Source: CAIWHR01 sp963734575 (GTDB lineage Bacteria > Pseudomonadota > Gammaproteobacteria > Burkholderiales > Casimicrobiaceae). Taken from it: DNA of 64,000 nt. Below, piece after piece: positions 1 to 9,311 of this stretch. The notes under the pieces are model-generated. The model worked only from the letters and a program-made list of their open reading frames with translations. It did no database searches and was not told the DNA's origin. Made by a program: the position numbers and the translations under genes. Where the stretch lies: NCBI GenBank assembly GCA_963734575.1, contig CAVTHT010000004.1:310001-374000 (forward strand), in the 5' to 3' direction. Every line of letters starts with the position of its first letter. The stretch's first letter is position 1.

Positions 1-30
1 TGGGGTGCGACACGGTCCGCAGATGACCAT

Positions 31-59
31 TTGCGGGCGCCGGCCGTTTGTACTATAAC
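31..59 (+). promoter_or_regulatory. Putative sigma-70 promoter of the PQQ dehydrogenase gene
   Basis: TTGCGG at 31-36 and TATAAC at 54-59 are separated by 17 bases, a good match to a housekeeping promoter. The site lies about 80 bases before the chosen ATG at 141, leaving a leader of roughly 75 bases. No operator-like dyad is obvious around it. Confidence 0.45.
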
Positions 60-140
60 GCACGGACGCGACACGGCCGCGAGGAAGAAGCATTGATGGC
101 GGCGGTGGCACTGCGTTGCAGCAACCACGGGAGATCGACA

Positions 141-1859
141 ATGCGCATCGCTTTACGATCGACGTTGTTTCTGGGTGCGTTGCTGATGGCGGCCACGGCC
201 GCCAGCGCCCAGGAAATTTCAGGCAGCGCCACCACCACCGCGCGTCCCATGAGCAAGGCGCCGCGCGCCGTAACGCAGGACATGCTCGACCGCGCCGGCG
301 GGGACATCAACAACTGGCTGCATTCGAACGGCAGCTACGAGCAGACCCGCTTCTACCCGGGCACGCAGATCAATCGCGGCAACGTCGCGAAGCTCAAGCC
401 CGCGTTCATCTTCCAGACGGCCGTGCTCGAATCGATGGAGACGGCGCCCATCGTCGTCGATGGCGTGATGTTCCTCACGACCTCGTACAACCACGTGTAC
501 GCGATCGACGCGAAGACCGGCGAGGAGTTCTGGCACTACAAGCACAAGATGGGGCCGATCACCACGTTCTGCTGCGGGCCCAACAACCGCGGGGTGGCGA
601 TCAGCGGTGACCGCCTGTACATGGGCACGCTCGACGCCAAGCTGGTCGCGCTCGACGCGAAGACGGGCAAGCTCCTGTGGGAGACGCAGATCGCCGATCC
701 GGAGAAGGGCTATTCCGAGACCATGGCGCCCGTCGTCGTCGAGGACAAGGTCCTGATCGGCACCAACGGCGGCGAGTACGGCATCCGCGGCTTCGTGAAG
801 GCGTTCAACGCCAACGACGGCAAGCTGCTGTGGACGTTCTATACGATCCCCGAGAAAGGGCACGAAGGCGTGTGGGATCCGAAGGACGCCACCGGCCGCG
901 ACATGCATCGCGACATCGCGGCCGAGAAGGCGGCGCTCGCCAAGGACAGCTCGTTCTTCCAGACGCTGGGCGGCGGGGTGTGGATGGCGCCTGCGATCGA
1001 TCGCAAGTCGCGCACCGTGTTCTTCGTGGTCGGCAATCCATCGCCGGACCTGTACGGTGCGATCCGGCCGGGCGACAACCTGTACACCGACTCGATGGTC
1101 GCGATCGACCTCGACAAGGGCACGTACAAGTGGCACTTCCAGTACGTCGCCCATGACGTGTGGGACCTCGATGCCGTCAGCCCGCCGATCCTCACGCAGG
1201 TTCGCGACGGCAGCGGCAAGATGGTCGATGCGGTCATCCACGGCGGCAAGACGGGCCACGTGTACGTGAACGATCGCGGCACCGGCAAGCTGATCCGCTA
1301 CTCGGAGGCGATGATCCCGCAGGAGAACATGTGGGTGCTGCCGACCAAGGACGGCGCGCGCATGCTGCCGGGCGCGAATGGCGGCGTCGAGTGGTCGCCG
1401 CTCGCAGTGCATCCGAAGCTCCGCATGGCGTATGCGGCGAACCTGCATCAGCCGATGACCTATCACGTCGAGGAGGCGCCTTATCCGGGCGGCTCGAAGC
1501 TGTGGCTCGGCGGCGCGTTCAAGGTCATTCCCGGTGAGGAGCAGTGGGGACGGCTCGTGGCGGTCAACCTCGACACCGGCAAGGTGGCGTGGGGTGTCAA
1601 GACGCCGCAGCCGCTGATCGGCGGGGTGCTCGTCACCGCGGGCGACGTCGTGTTCAACGGCGAAGCCAATGGCTGGTTCAAGGCCTATGACGCGCAGTCG
1701 GGCAAGGAGCTGTGGCGCTTCAACTGCGGCGCGGGCGTGAACGCCCCGGCGGTGAGCTACAGCATCGGCGGCAAGCAGTACGTCGCCGTGGCGGCCGGCG
1801 GCAACAACCAGATCGACGCGAAGCGCGGCAACAGCGTGTTCGTGTTCGCGCTGCAGTAG
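141..1859 (+). CDS. PQQ-dependent methanol/ethanol-family dehydrogenase (quinoprotein)
   Basis: Predicted periplasmic eight-bladed propeller enzyme that oxidises alcohols or aldehydes with pyrroloquinoline quinone and passes electrons to a cytochrome c. The ATG at 141 is chosen because GGGAG lies 7 bases upstream and it opens with a signal peptide (MRIALRSTLF, ending near ASAQ at residue 24); the frame is open further upstream to 48. The product is 572 residues, normal for the family. Visible family residues are the vicinal Cys144-Cys145 pair (TFCCGPNNRG), Glu212 in NGGEYGIRG, Asn299 in VGNPSP and the catalytic-region Asp342 in VWDLDAV. Asp344, two residues after the catalytic Asp, is the position that distinguishes lanthanide-dependent XoxF-type enzymes (Asp) from calcium-dependent MxaF (Ala); a lanthanide cofactor is therefore inferred. 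A cytochrome c gene follows after a terminator. The substrate cannot be told from sequence. Confidence 0.9.
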   Translation: MRIALRSTLFLGALLMAATAASAQEISGSATTTARPMSKAPRAVTQDMLDRAGGDINNWLHSNGSYEQTRFYPGTQINRGNVAKLKPAFIFQTAVLESMETAPIVVDGVMFLTTSYNHVYAIDAKTGEEFWHYKHKMGPITTFCCGPNNRGVAISGDRLYMGTLDAKLVALDAKTGKLLWETQIADPEKGYSETMAPVVVEDKVLIGTNGGEYGIRGFVKAFNANDGKLLWTFYTIPEKGHEGVWDPKDATGRDMHRDIAAEKAALAKDSSFFQTLGGGVWMAPAIDRKSRTVFFVVGNPSPDLYGAIRPGDNLYTDSMVAIDLDKGTYKWHFQYVAHDVWDLDAVSPPILTQVRDGSGKMVDAVIHGGKTGHVYVNDRGTGKLIRYSEAMIPQENMWVLPTKDGARMLPGANGGVEWSPLAVHPKLRMAYAANLHQPMTYHVEEAPYPGGSKLWLGGAFKVIPGEEQWGRLVAVNLDTGKVAWGVKTPQPLIGGVLVTAGDVVFNGEANGWFKAYDAQSGKELWRFNCGAGVNAPAVSYSIGGKQYVAVAAGGNNQIDAKRGNSVFVFALQ

Positions 1860-1873
1860 ACTTGCACGTTCCG

Positions 1874-1907
1874 AGGCCACTCCGTGCGCGGGGTGGCCTT
1901 TTCTTTT
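1874..1907 (+). terminator. Rho-independent terminator after the PQQ dehydrogenase
   Basis: AGGCCACTCC (1874-1883) pairs with GGGGTGGCCT (1890-1899) with one T-G wobble and a 6-base loop, followed by a T-rich tail TTTCTTTT. It ends 12 bases before the inferred start of the cytochrome gene, so the cytochrome is probably expressed by read-through or from a promoter hidden in this short stretch. Confidence 0.8.
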
Positions 1908-1918
1908 GGGGTGCTGCC

Positions 1919-2510
1919 GTGAATCGCTTTTGCTTCGTGCTCGTCCTGTTCGCCGTGACCGCGGGTGCGGCCGCACAAACCGGTGCGCGGTGCCGCCGCC
2001 AATGGCGCTGCGCCGCCCAAGGCTGCGGTGTGCGCCGCCTGTCACGGCGCGGGCGGCAATCCGGAGAGCCCGCGGTATCCCATTCTCGCCGGCCAGACCT
2101 CGCGTTACCTGTATCTCCAGCTGCGGGATTTCAACGAAGGGCGCCGCTCCGATCCGGAAATGACGCCGATGGCGAAGGACCTTTCGCGCGACGAGATGCT
2201 GGCGCTCGCGCAATATTTCTCCGCGCAGAAGCCTGCGGCGCCGAAATTCAAGGCCGATGCGAAAAAGGTCGAGGCCGGGCGCAGGAAGGCGGACGAGGTG
2301 CTGTGCGCGATGTGTCACCTGGGCGGCTTCGCCGGCCAGAACGAGATCCCCCGCGTGGCGGGGCAGAACTACGACTACATCGTGAAGCAGCTGCAGGACT
2401 TCAAGGCCAAGCGGCGCACCAACGATGCCGGCAACATGACGAGCGTCGCGCGCACGCTGTCGGACGAGGACATCGAGAACCTCGCGCATTTCATCGTCAA
2501 CCTGAGTTGA
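1919..2510 (+). CDS. Periplasmic di-heme c-type cytochrome (frameshifted near 1988)
   Basis: Probable electron acceptor for the dehydrogenase upstream. The mature part has two class I heme motifs, CAACH and CAMCH, each followed by a cytochrome c553/c4-like segment (YLYLQLRDF and YIVKQLQDF), giving about 180 residues, usual for cytochrome c4-type proteins. The signal peptide VNRFCFVLVLFAVTAGAAAQ is encoded from a GTG at 1919 in another frame. Removing the C at 1988 joins the signal peptide to the mature protein, so the reading frame as given carries one surplus base exactly at the signal/mature junction. Without that correction the ATG at 1965 would give a cytoplasmic protein that could not be matured, so I prefer the corrected model. 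Confidence 0.82.
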
Positions 2511-2624
2511 CGGGCACGAGCCGCGCACGGCGCGGCGTCACGTAGCGCTGCGATCCGCAGGCCCGGCAAAGGTCCGTCGCGCCCGCTTCGGCGCGGCCGC
2601 CTCGACGCCGACGCTTTCGCCGCG

Positions 2625-3017
2625 TCAGTGCTCTTTCTTGCCTTTGCCCTTGCCGTGCTTGTTGCCGTGGCTGCCGTGGCCATGCTTCTCGGCATGCCGT
2701 GGAACGTACACGTCGTTGTACCAGTCGTCGCGCACGAAATACACCTGCTGCGCACAGGCGTTGTATTTCCTGCAGTGCTTGCGCCAGTTCTTCGCGTGGC
2801 CCGGCGGAACGCGCAGATACAAGGGCTCGGGCGCAACGGCCACCGGCGCGGGCTGGACGATCACCGGCTGGGCGTAGACGAGTTGCGGGGGCGGGTAGCC
2901 CGCAATATCGATCCGCCCATAGAACCCCGGGTCGCCGACGTTGACGGTGACGTTCACGTTGCCGGCGTGGGCCGGCATGCACGCGGCGAGGACGATGACG
3001 AGCAACAGGCGCTTCAT
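2625..3017 (-). CDS. Small exported protein with His/Gly/Lys-rich tail, function unknown
   Basis: A 130-residue protein. The start at 3017 is supported by GAGGAG 5-6 bases upstream and by a clean signal peptide (MKRLLLVIVLAACMPAHA, then GNVNVTVNVGD). The middle is rich in Pro and Val (APVAVAPEPLYLRVPPG). A compact Cys-containing segment follows (WRKHCRKYNACAQQVYFV), then DDWYNDVYVPRH, and the protein ends in a repetitive HGHGSHGNKHGKGKGKKEH tail that could bind metal or nucleic acid. The two Cys residues could form a disulfide in the periplasm. It stands alone, convergent with the cytochrome gene. I do not recognise a named family. Confidence 0.7.
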   Translation of the reverse strand: MKRLLLVIVLAACMPAHAGNVNVTVNVGDPGFYGRIDIAGYPPPQLVYAQPVIVQPAPVAVAPEPLYLRVPPGHAKNWRKHCRKYNACAQQVYFVRDDWYNDVYVPRHAEKHGHGSHGNKHGKGKGKKEH

Positions 3018-3395
3018 GAAAGGCTCCTCAGGTCGATGCAGGGATCGCCGTTGCCCTGCGCCTGCAGGAAGGACCACGGTGGGCCTGCCCGGGCGCTCGA
3101 AGCATGGATCATCCCCCAGTTATCCGATTAGGGGCTCCGGGGCGCCGGTGGTTCCATTGCGCGTGCTTGCCGGCGGCAGGACGCCGGGGTAGCCGGGGCA
3201 TGGCGCCGCCCGGTCGATAGCTGCCAGCCGGGTCGACAGACGTGCTGTAAACGCATGCGGCTTGACGTTCGACACGTCCCTCTGCGCGCCCGCGGTGTGA
3301 AATGACGATGACCGCGCGGCGCAAAGCCGTGGCGGGCAGTTTCGTGCCCGATCCGCTTTCCCGCCGCGCCATTTCACGCCGGCGAAGGAGACACC
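3018..3395. other. Intergenic region before the acyl-CoA ligase
   Basis: 378 bases between divergent genes with no convincing gene. It must hold the promoters of the small exported protein and of the acyl-CoA ligase. A TTGACG lies near 3263, but no good -10 element sits at proper spacing, so I do not call a promoter. No FadR-like operator is recognisable to me. Confidence 0.4.
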
Positions 3396-5102
3396 ATGGA
3401 ACGGATCTGGCTCAAGAACTATCCACCCGGGATTCCGCACGACGTGGATACCTCGGCGTACACGTCGCTGCTCGACATCTTCCTGCAAAGCTGCGCGCGC
3501 TACCGCGAGCAGCCCGCGTTCAGCAGCATGGGAACGACCATGACGTATGGCGAGGTCGAGCAGAAATCGCGCGACTTCGCCGCCTATCTGCAGCACGAGT
3601 GCGGCATGCAGCGGGGCGATCGCCTCGCGCTCATGATGCCCAACGTGCTGCAGTATCCGATCGCGGTGTTCGGCGCGTTCCAGGCGGGCCTCGTCGTGGT
3701 CAACTGCAATCCGCTCTACACCGCGCGCGAGCTCGCCCACCAGCTCAACGACTCCGGCGCCAAGACGATCATCGTGCTGGAGAACTTCGCCCACACGGTG
3801 CAGGAGGTTGCGGACAAGACGCCGTTGCGTTTCGTGATCACGACCGAGATCGGGGACCTGTTCCCGCCCATCAAGGCGCTGCTCACCAACCTCGTCGTCA
3901 AGTACGCGAAGAAGATGGTCCCCGAGTGGCAGATCGAGGGCGCCGTGCCGCTGCGCGCTGCGCTGGCGAGCGGGCGCCGCCATATCTTGTCGCCGGTGAC
4001 GCTGCAACCCGACGATCTCGCGTTCCTGCAATACACGGGCGGCACCACGGGCGTGCCCAAGGGCGCGATGCTGTCGCACGGCAACCTGATCGCGAACCTG
4101 CAGCAGGTCTCGGCGTGGATGGGCTCGAGCTTCGAAGAAGGCAAGGAAGTGGTCGTCACGCCGCTGCCGCTGTATCACATCTTCGCGCTGACGGTGAACC
4201 TGCTCACGTTCATGAAGTGGGGCGCGCACAACGTGCTGATCGCCAACCCGCGCGACCTGCCCGGCTTCCTGAAGGAGCTGAAGGGCATTCCGTTCACGGT
4301 GATCACCGGCGTCAACACGCTCTACAACGCGATGCTGAATGCACCCGGCTTCGCGGAGCTCGACACCAGCGCGCTCAAGGTCTCCATCGGCGGCGGCATG
4401 CCGGTCCAGCGCGTGGTCGCCGAAAAGTGGCAGGCGCTGACGGGCAGGCCGCTGGTCGAGGGGTATGGACTCACGGAGACTTCACCGATCGTCACCGCCA
4501 ACCCGGTGGAGGGCATCGGCTACACCGGCTGCATCGGCCTGCCGCTGCCGTCGACCGAGGTCAGCATCCGCGACGACTCGGGCGTCGAGCTGGCACTGGG
4601 CGAGACGGGCGAGCTGTGCGTGCGCGGTCCGCAGGTCATGCGCGGCTACTGGCAGCGCCCGGACGAAACCGCCAATGTCTTCACGGCGGACGGTTGGCTG
4701 CGCACCGGCGACATGGGCCACATGGACGAGCGCGGCTACATCAAGCTCACCGACCGCAAGAAGGACATGATCGTGGTGTCGGGCTTCAAGGTGTTCCCGA
4801 ACGAGGTGGAGGAAGTGGCGATGAGCCACCCCGGCGTGCTCGAGGCGGCCTGCATCGGCGTGCCCGACGAGCGCACCGGGCATGCCGTGATGGTGGTCGC
4901 CGTGCGCAAGGATCCTGCCCTCACCGAGCAGGAGCTGGTCGCCTACTGTCGCAAGCATCTCACCGCCTACAAGGTCCCGAAGCAGGTGCAATGGCGCAGC
5001 GAGCCGTTGCCGAAGAGCAACGTCGGCAAGATCCTGCGGCGCGTGGTGCGTGACGAGGTCGAGAAGGCGATGGCAGCGAGGAAGGAGCTGGAAGTCGCCT
5101 GA
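3396..5102 (+). CDS. fadD: Long-chain fatty-acid--CoA ligase
   Basis: Activates fatty acids to acyl-CoA through an acyl-adenylate, feeding beta-oxidation; probably membrane-associated in the cytoplasm. The product has 568 residues, against 561 in E. coli FadD. ANL-superfamily motifs occur in order: P-loop YTGGTTGVPKGAMLSH (213-228), GYGLTETSP (357-365), GWLRTGDMGHMDERGYIKLTDRKKD (from 434) with the ribose-binding Asp and hinge region, VVSGFKVFPNEVE, and the C-terminal catalytic Lys region LPKSNVGKILRR near 548. GAAGGAGA lies just before the ATG. It is monocistronic as far as I can see; a GGCGGCCA hairpin lies just after the stop. Other ANL ligases are possible in principle, but the overall pattern is typical FadD. 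Confidence 0.92.
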   Translation: MERIWLKNYPPGIPHDVDTSAYTSLLDIFLQSCARYREQPAFSSMGTTMTYGEVEQKSRDFAAYLQHECGMQRGDRLALMMPNVLQYPIAVFGAFQAGLVVVNCNPLYTARELAHQLNDSGAKTIIVLENFAHTVQEVADKTPLRFVITTEIGDLFPPIKALLTNLVVKYAKKMVPEWQIEGAVPLRAALASGRRHILSPVTLQPDDLAFLQYTGGTTGVPKGAMLSHGNLIANLQQVSAWMGSSFEEGKEVVVTPLPLYHIFALTVNLLTFMKWGAHNVLIANPRDLPGFLKELKGIPFTVITGVNTLYNAMLNAPGFAELDTSALKVSIGGGMPVQRVVAEKWQALTGRPLVEGYGLTETSPIVTANPVEGIGYTGCIGLPLPSTEVSIRDDSGVELALGETGELCVRGPQVMRGYWQRPDETANVFTADGWLRTGDMGHMDERGYIKLTDRKKDMIVVSGFKVFPNEVEEVAMSHPGVLEAACIGVPDERTGHAVMVVAVRKDPALTEQELVAYCRKHLTAYKVPKQVQWRSEPLPKSNVGKILRRVVRDEVEKAMAARKELEVA

Positions 5103-5117
5103 AGTGCCCGCTGGATG

Positions 5118-5146
5118 GGCGGCCACGCGTCGTGGCGATGGCCGCC
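5118..5146 (+). terminator. Stem-loop after fadD, possible terminator
   Basis: GGCGGCCA (5118-5125) is a perfect inverted match to TGGCCGCC (5139-5146) with a 13-base loop. No T-run follows, so it may be Rho-assisted or only a mRNA 3'-end stabiliser. Confidence 0.35.
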
Positions 5147-5219
5147 TGTCCGCCCCGTTGCGCAGCGGCGGCGCCGCGCGCAGTAATATTGGCGGTCTCG
5201 CCATCCTTTCCGGCCCGCC

Positions 5220-6233
5220 ATGGACAGCGTCGATCTCGAGGTACTCAAGCGCAGCACCGAATGGCTTGCGGCAAATCGCCGCGTGCTGCTCGTCACGGTC
5301 GTGCGGACCTGGGGCAGCTCACCGCGCCCCGAGGGTGCGCTCCTTGCCATCCGCGATGATGGCCTCGTCGAAGGGTCGGTCTCGGGCGGCTGCATCGAGG
5401 ACGACCTCGTCGATCGCATCCGGCGCGACGGCCTCACCGCGACCCAGTGCGAGGTCGTCACCTACGGGGTCTCCGCGGACGAGGCGCGGCGCTTCGGCCT
5501 GCCGTGCGGCGGGACCATCGAGCTCGCGTTGGAGCCGCTGTCGGCACGCTCGCGCCTGCCCGAGGTGCTGGCCGAGATCGAAGCCGGGCGACTCGTCGCG
5601 CGCCGGCTGGATCTCGCGAGCGGTGAGGCCACGCTCGTTCCGGCGCGAGCCACCGACGGGCTGACCTTCGACGGCAAGGTGCTGACGACCATCCACGGGC
5701 CGCGCTACCGCATGCTCGTGATTGGCGCGTCGCAGCTCTCGAAGTACCTCGCCCAGATCGCCGTCGGCCTCGATTACCACGTGACGGTGTGCGATCCGCG
5801 CGAGGAATACGCGGAGACATGGGACGTGCCCGGCGTGACGCTCGTGCGCACCATGCCTGACGACACCGTGCACGCGATGCAGCTCGACGAACGCTGCGCG
5901 GTGGTCGCGCTCACGCACGATCCCAAGCTCGACGACCTCGCGCTCATGGAAGCGCTCAAGTCGCCGGCGTTCTACGTAGGGGCCCTGGGCTCGCGCGCCA
6001 ACAATGCGAAGCGGCGCGAGCGCCTCAAGGAGTTCGACCTCGACGACGCGCAGATTGCGCGCCTGCATGGTCCCGTGGGGCTGTACATCGGCAGCCGCAC
6101 CCCGCCGGAGATCGCGGTGTCCATTCTCGCCGAGATCACCGCGGTCAAGAACGGCGTGGTGCTGCCGGACGCCGCGAAGGTCGCCACCGCGAAGACGCAG
6201 CGCGCGCCGTCGATTGCCTGCGCAATGGCCTAG
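5220..6233 (+). CDS. XdhC/CoxI-family molybdenum-hydroxylase maturation factor
   Basis: XdhC-type proteins bind molybdenum cofactor, help its sulfuration and insert it into xanthine dehydrogenase-like hydroxylases. The protein has 337 residues. The N-terminal XdhC_CoxI domain carries the signature GSVSGGCIEDDL (about 57-68) and the LPCGGTIELALEPL stretch; the C-terminal half (from about 165, RMLVIGASQLSKYLAQIA) is a Rossmann-like XdhC_C domain ending in YIGSRTPPEIAVSILAEI. No molybdenum hydroxylase subunit is encoded within the window, so its client must lie elsewhere. Upstream gene fadD ends 117 bases before; the downstream gene is convergent. Confidence 0.87.
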   Translation: MDSVDLEVLKRSTEWLAANRRVLLVTVVRTWGSSPRPEGALLAIRDDGLVEGSVSGGCIEDDLVDRIRRDGLTATQCEVVTYGVSADEARRFGLPCGGTIELALEPLSARSRLPEVLAEIEAGRLVARRLDLASGEATLVPARATDGLTFDGKVLTTIHGPRYRMLVIGASQLSKYLAQIAVGLDYHVTVCDPREEYAETWDVPGVTLVRTMPDDTVHAMQLDERCAVVALTHDPKLDDLALMEALKSPAFYVGALGSRANNAKRRERLKEFDLDDAQIARLHGPVGLYIGSRTPPEIAVSILAEITAVKNGVVLPDAAKVATAKTQRAPSIACAMA

Positions 6234-6327
6234 GACCGTGCGGGGGCGGCCTGCGCCCGCAGGGTGAAACGAAAGGGGCGGCCGCTGCGGTTCCTCCGCA
6301 TGGCCGCCTCCGGGGCGAAAGCCACGG

Positions 6328-6519
6328 CTACATGCGGGGACTGCCTTCCCGCATCGACGAGCTCAGCATCTTGCGCAGCTCCGGCGTGTCCTTGTGCTGG
6401 TGCACGCTCACCGCGTGCTGCACCGCAGCCTCCAGCAGCTCCTTCTCGGAGTCCGCGGACATCGCGATGCTGCAATTGTTCTCGCTGGGATAGTCGCGGC
6501 AATCGACGTACTTGCGCAT
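6328..6519 (-). CDS. DUF1059 family protein
   Basis: A 63-residue protein, MRKYVDCRDYPSENNCSIAM followed by SADSEKELLEAAVQHAVSVH, which is the conserved DUF1059 pattern (a short protein with two conserved Cys, a Pro-Ser pair and an HAxxxH segment). The start at 6519 follows GAGAGGAGAT at good spacing; the open frame runs further upstream but without a ribosome site. Function of the family is not established. It is divergent from the LuxR-type gene, with a shared 105-base control region. Confidence 0.8.
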   Translation of the reverse strand: MRKYVDCRDYPSENNCSIAMSADSEKELLEAAVQHAVSVHQHKDTPELRKMLSSSMREGSPRM

Positions 6520-6595
6520 GGGGATCTCCTCTCGCCGTGCGGTGCGCGAATGCACCGCGGGTCTATACTGTCGGGCAGTCGAGCAAACGGCCGGA

Positions 6596-6613
6596 ATACG
6601 TAATCTTGCGTAC
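6596..6613. promoter_or_regulatory. Imperfect dyad upstream of the LuxR-type gene
   Basis: ATACGTAA, a TC spacer and TTGCGTAC form an inverted repeat (6 of 8 positions match between half-sites). It ends 11 bases before the ATG at 6625 and lies between two divergent genes. By position it could be an autoregulatory operator of the LuxR-type protein; that is inference. Confidence 0.35.
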
Positions 6614-6624
6614 GCGGAGGCGTC

Positions 6625-6885
6625 ATGATGCGACCGCAAGTGGCTTCACGGGATCGCCCCCTGCGGGACATGCCGGCGCGGGGTCTGCTGACGGCCCGCG
6701 AGCGTGAGGTTCTCGGCTGGGTGGCCGCGGGCAAGACCGACCGTCAGATCGGCGCCATCCTTGGCTTGAGCGTGCGCACGGTGCAGAAGCACCTCGAGCA
6801 CGTGTACGTGAAGCTCGGGGTGGAGAACCGCACGGCGGCCGCGATGCGGGCGCAGGGCGTGGGCCTGGTGCGCTTCCGGCGCTGA
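6625..6885 (+). CDS. Single-domain LuxR-type HTH regulator
   Basis: An 86-residue protein that consists almost only of the GerE/LuxR helix-turn-helix: LTAREREVLGWVAAGKTDRQ (from about residue 21), IGAILGLSVRTVQKHLEHVY, VKLGVENRTAAA. There is no receiver, PAS or autoinducer domain. GCGGAGG precedes the tandem ATG-ATG start. Stand-alone HTH proteins of this type either are orphan regulators or partner with a separate sensor; no cognate sensor is adjacent. A dyad just upstream may be its own operator. It converges with the arsenosugar cluster. Confidence 0.82.
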   Translation: MMRPQVASRDRPLRDMPARGLLTAREREVLGWVAAGKTDRQIGAILGLSVRTVQKHLEHVYVKLGVENRTAAAMRAQGVGLVRFRR

Positions 6886-6895
6886 GCCGCAGCGA

Positions 6896-8221
6896 TCAGC
6901 GCCCGGCCGATGGCGCGGCCAGCAGTGCGCGCCAGCGCGCGAGATCTTCCGGCCGATCCACGTCCCAGACGACGCCGAACTCGTCCCACGACGCGCGCGC
7001 CGTGCGCAGGTGCCGACGCGTTGCCTCCATCACCGCAGAGCCGCCCCAGCCGACGTCTTTGAAGATGGGCAGAACGCGCCGCATGCCGACGAGAGCATAG
7101 CCGCCATCCTCCGCCGGCAGGAACACCGCATCACGGCGCTGGAGGGCGACGATAGCTTCCTGGATGTGCCGGGCCTCGAGGAGCGGGCAGTCCGTGCCGA
7201 CGAGCAAGGGCAGCGCGCCGCGCTCGAGGGCGTGCGCGAGTGCGTGCGCCATGCGCGCGCCAAGATCGTCACCGCGCTGCACGTGCAGCGTCGCGCCATG
7301 GCGCGATGCCCAAGCCTGCAGCAGCGGGTGCGCCGCGTCGGGCTCGCACCAGAGCTCGATGCCTCCTATGGAGCCGCTGCGGCGCGCGGCATCGGCGACG
7401 CCCAGCGTACGTTCGACGAGCGCGACGTGCACGCGAGCCGCTTCATCGGGGCCGATGTCCTGCGCGAGGCGTGTCTTGACGGTGCCGGCGACCGGTGCCC
7501 TGGTGAACACCTGCAGCACGGCCGTGCGGGTTGCGCTCTCGTGATGCGAGTAGCGCGCCGCCAGCGCATCCGGCGCAGCACCGCACCAGTACGCGAGACG
7601 CAGCCGCCACATGGCGAGAATGGTGCGCAACGCTCCGTGCTCGTCCCAGCGGCGCCCGGACGTGATCACGCGCACGCGCAAACACAGCGGACGACCGGCC
7701 GAGCGCACGAGCCTGTGCGACAGCTCGATGTCCTCCATCAGCGGCTGCTCCGGGAAGCCGCCTGCCGCGTCGAACGCATCGCGGCGCACGAAGATGGCCT
7801 GGTCGCCGGTGGCGATCCCGCTCCAGCGCGAACGCGCGTTCATCGACGCCGCGACGAGCGGCAGGAGGATCGAGCGGCCATCGATGCGAACGTCGAAGCG
7901 ACCCCACGCGTGCGTCCTGCGCTGCATGGCGGCCAGCATCCGCTCCGCCGCGGCGGTGGACACGGTGGTGTCCGCATGCAGGAAGAGAAGCACGTCACCT
8001 CGCGCCCGCGCCGCCCCGGCGTTCATCTGGGTCGCGCGGCCACGGGGCGCGTGCACGACCTCATCGGCAAGCGGACCAGCGATGGCCACGCTGTCGTCGC
8101 GACTGCCGCCATCCACGACGACCACCTCGTGCCCGTTATTCCGCAACGCCTGCAGCGCGAGCAACGTGTTCGCGATGCGTGGGGCCTCGTCGAGGACGGG
8201 GACGACGATGGAGAGTCGCAT
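6896..8221 (-). CDS. Fused TIGR04283 glycosyltransferase and TIGR04282 (DUF2064) protein
   Basis: Two arsenosugar-associated domains in one 441-residue chain. Residues 1-225 are a GT-A family 2 glycosyltransferase: MRLSIVVPVLDEAPRI, VVVDGGSRDD (36-43), FLHADTT (80-86, DxD-like) and ATGDQAIFVRRDAF. Residues from about 235 are the DUF2064/TIGR04282 domain: VFTRAPVAGTVKTRLAQ, LVGTDCPLL, PAEDGGYALVG and the GWGGS segment. In many genomes the two are separate neighbouring genes; here they are fused. The ATG at 8221 lies 8 bases after the arsS stop, so the two are surely co-transcribed. The proposed role is building the ribose or sugar part of arsenosugars; this rests on family association, not on residues seen here. 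Confidence 0.83.
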   Translation of the reverse strand: MRLSIVVPVLDEAPRIANTLLALQALRNNGHEVVVVDGGSRDDSVAIAGPLADEVVHAPRGRATQMNAGAARARGDVLLFLHADTTVSTAAAERMLAAMQRRTHAWGRFDVRIDGRSILLPLVAASMNARSRWSGIATGDQAIFVRRDAFDAAGGFPEQPLMEDIELSHRLVRSAGRPLCLRVRVITSGRRWDEHGALRTILAMWRLRLAYWCGAAPDALAARYSHHESATRTAVLQVFTRAPVAGTVKTRLAQDIGPDEAARVHVALVERTLGVADAARRSGSIGGIELWCEPDAAHPLLQAWASRHGATLHVQRGDDLGARMAHALAHALERGALPLLVGTDCPLLEARHIQEAIVALQRRDAVFLPAEDGGYALVGMRRVLPIFKDVGWGGSAVMEATRRHLRTARASWDEFGVVWDVDRPEDLARWRALLAAPSAGR

Positions 8222-8229
8222 CGTTGCGT

Positions 8230-9193
<964 letters not shown>

Positions 9194-9311
9194 GGGCAGG
9201 GATCGCGGGAAAGAGAGCCGGGTTCAGGGATTCGGGACAAGCGCGTCGGCGCCAACGTTCCTCGAGCGATCCGTCCTGCCGTGAATGTTCGCTTACCGAT
9301 GCGGCATGCGT

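Noticed and set aside
219..2528. 769-residue open frame antisense to the PQQ dehydrogenase and cytochrome
   Set aside because: Arg/His/Leu-rich shadow translation typical of high-GC antisense frames; no motif, no ribosome site, and it covers two well-supported genes.
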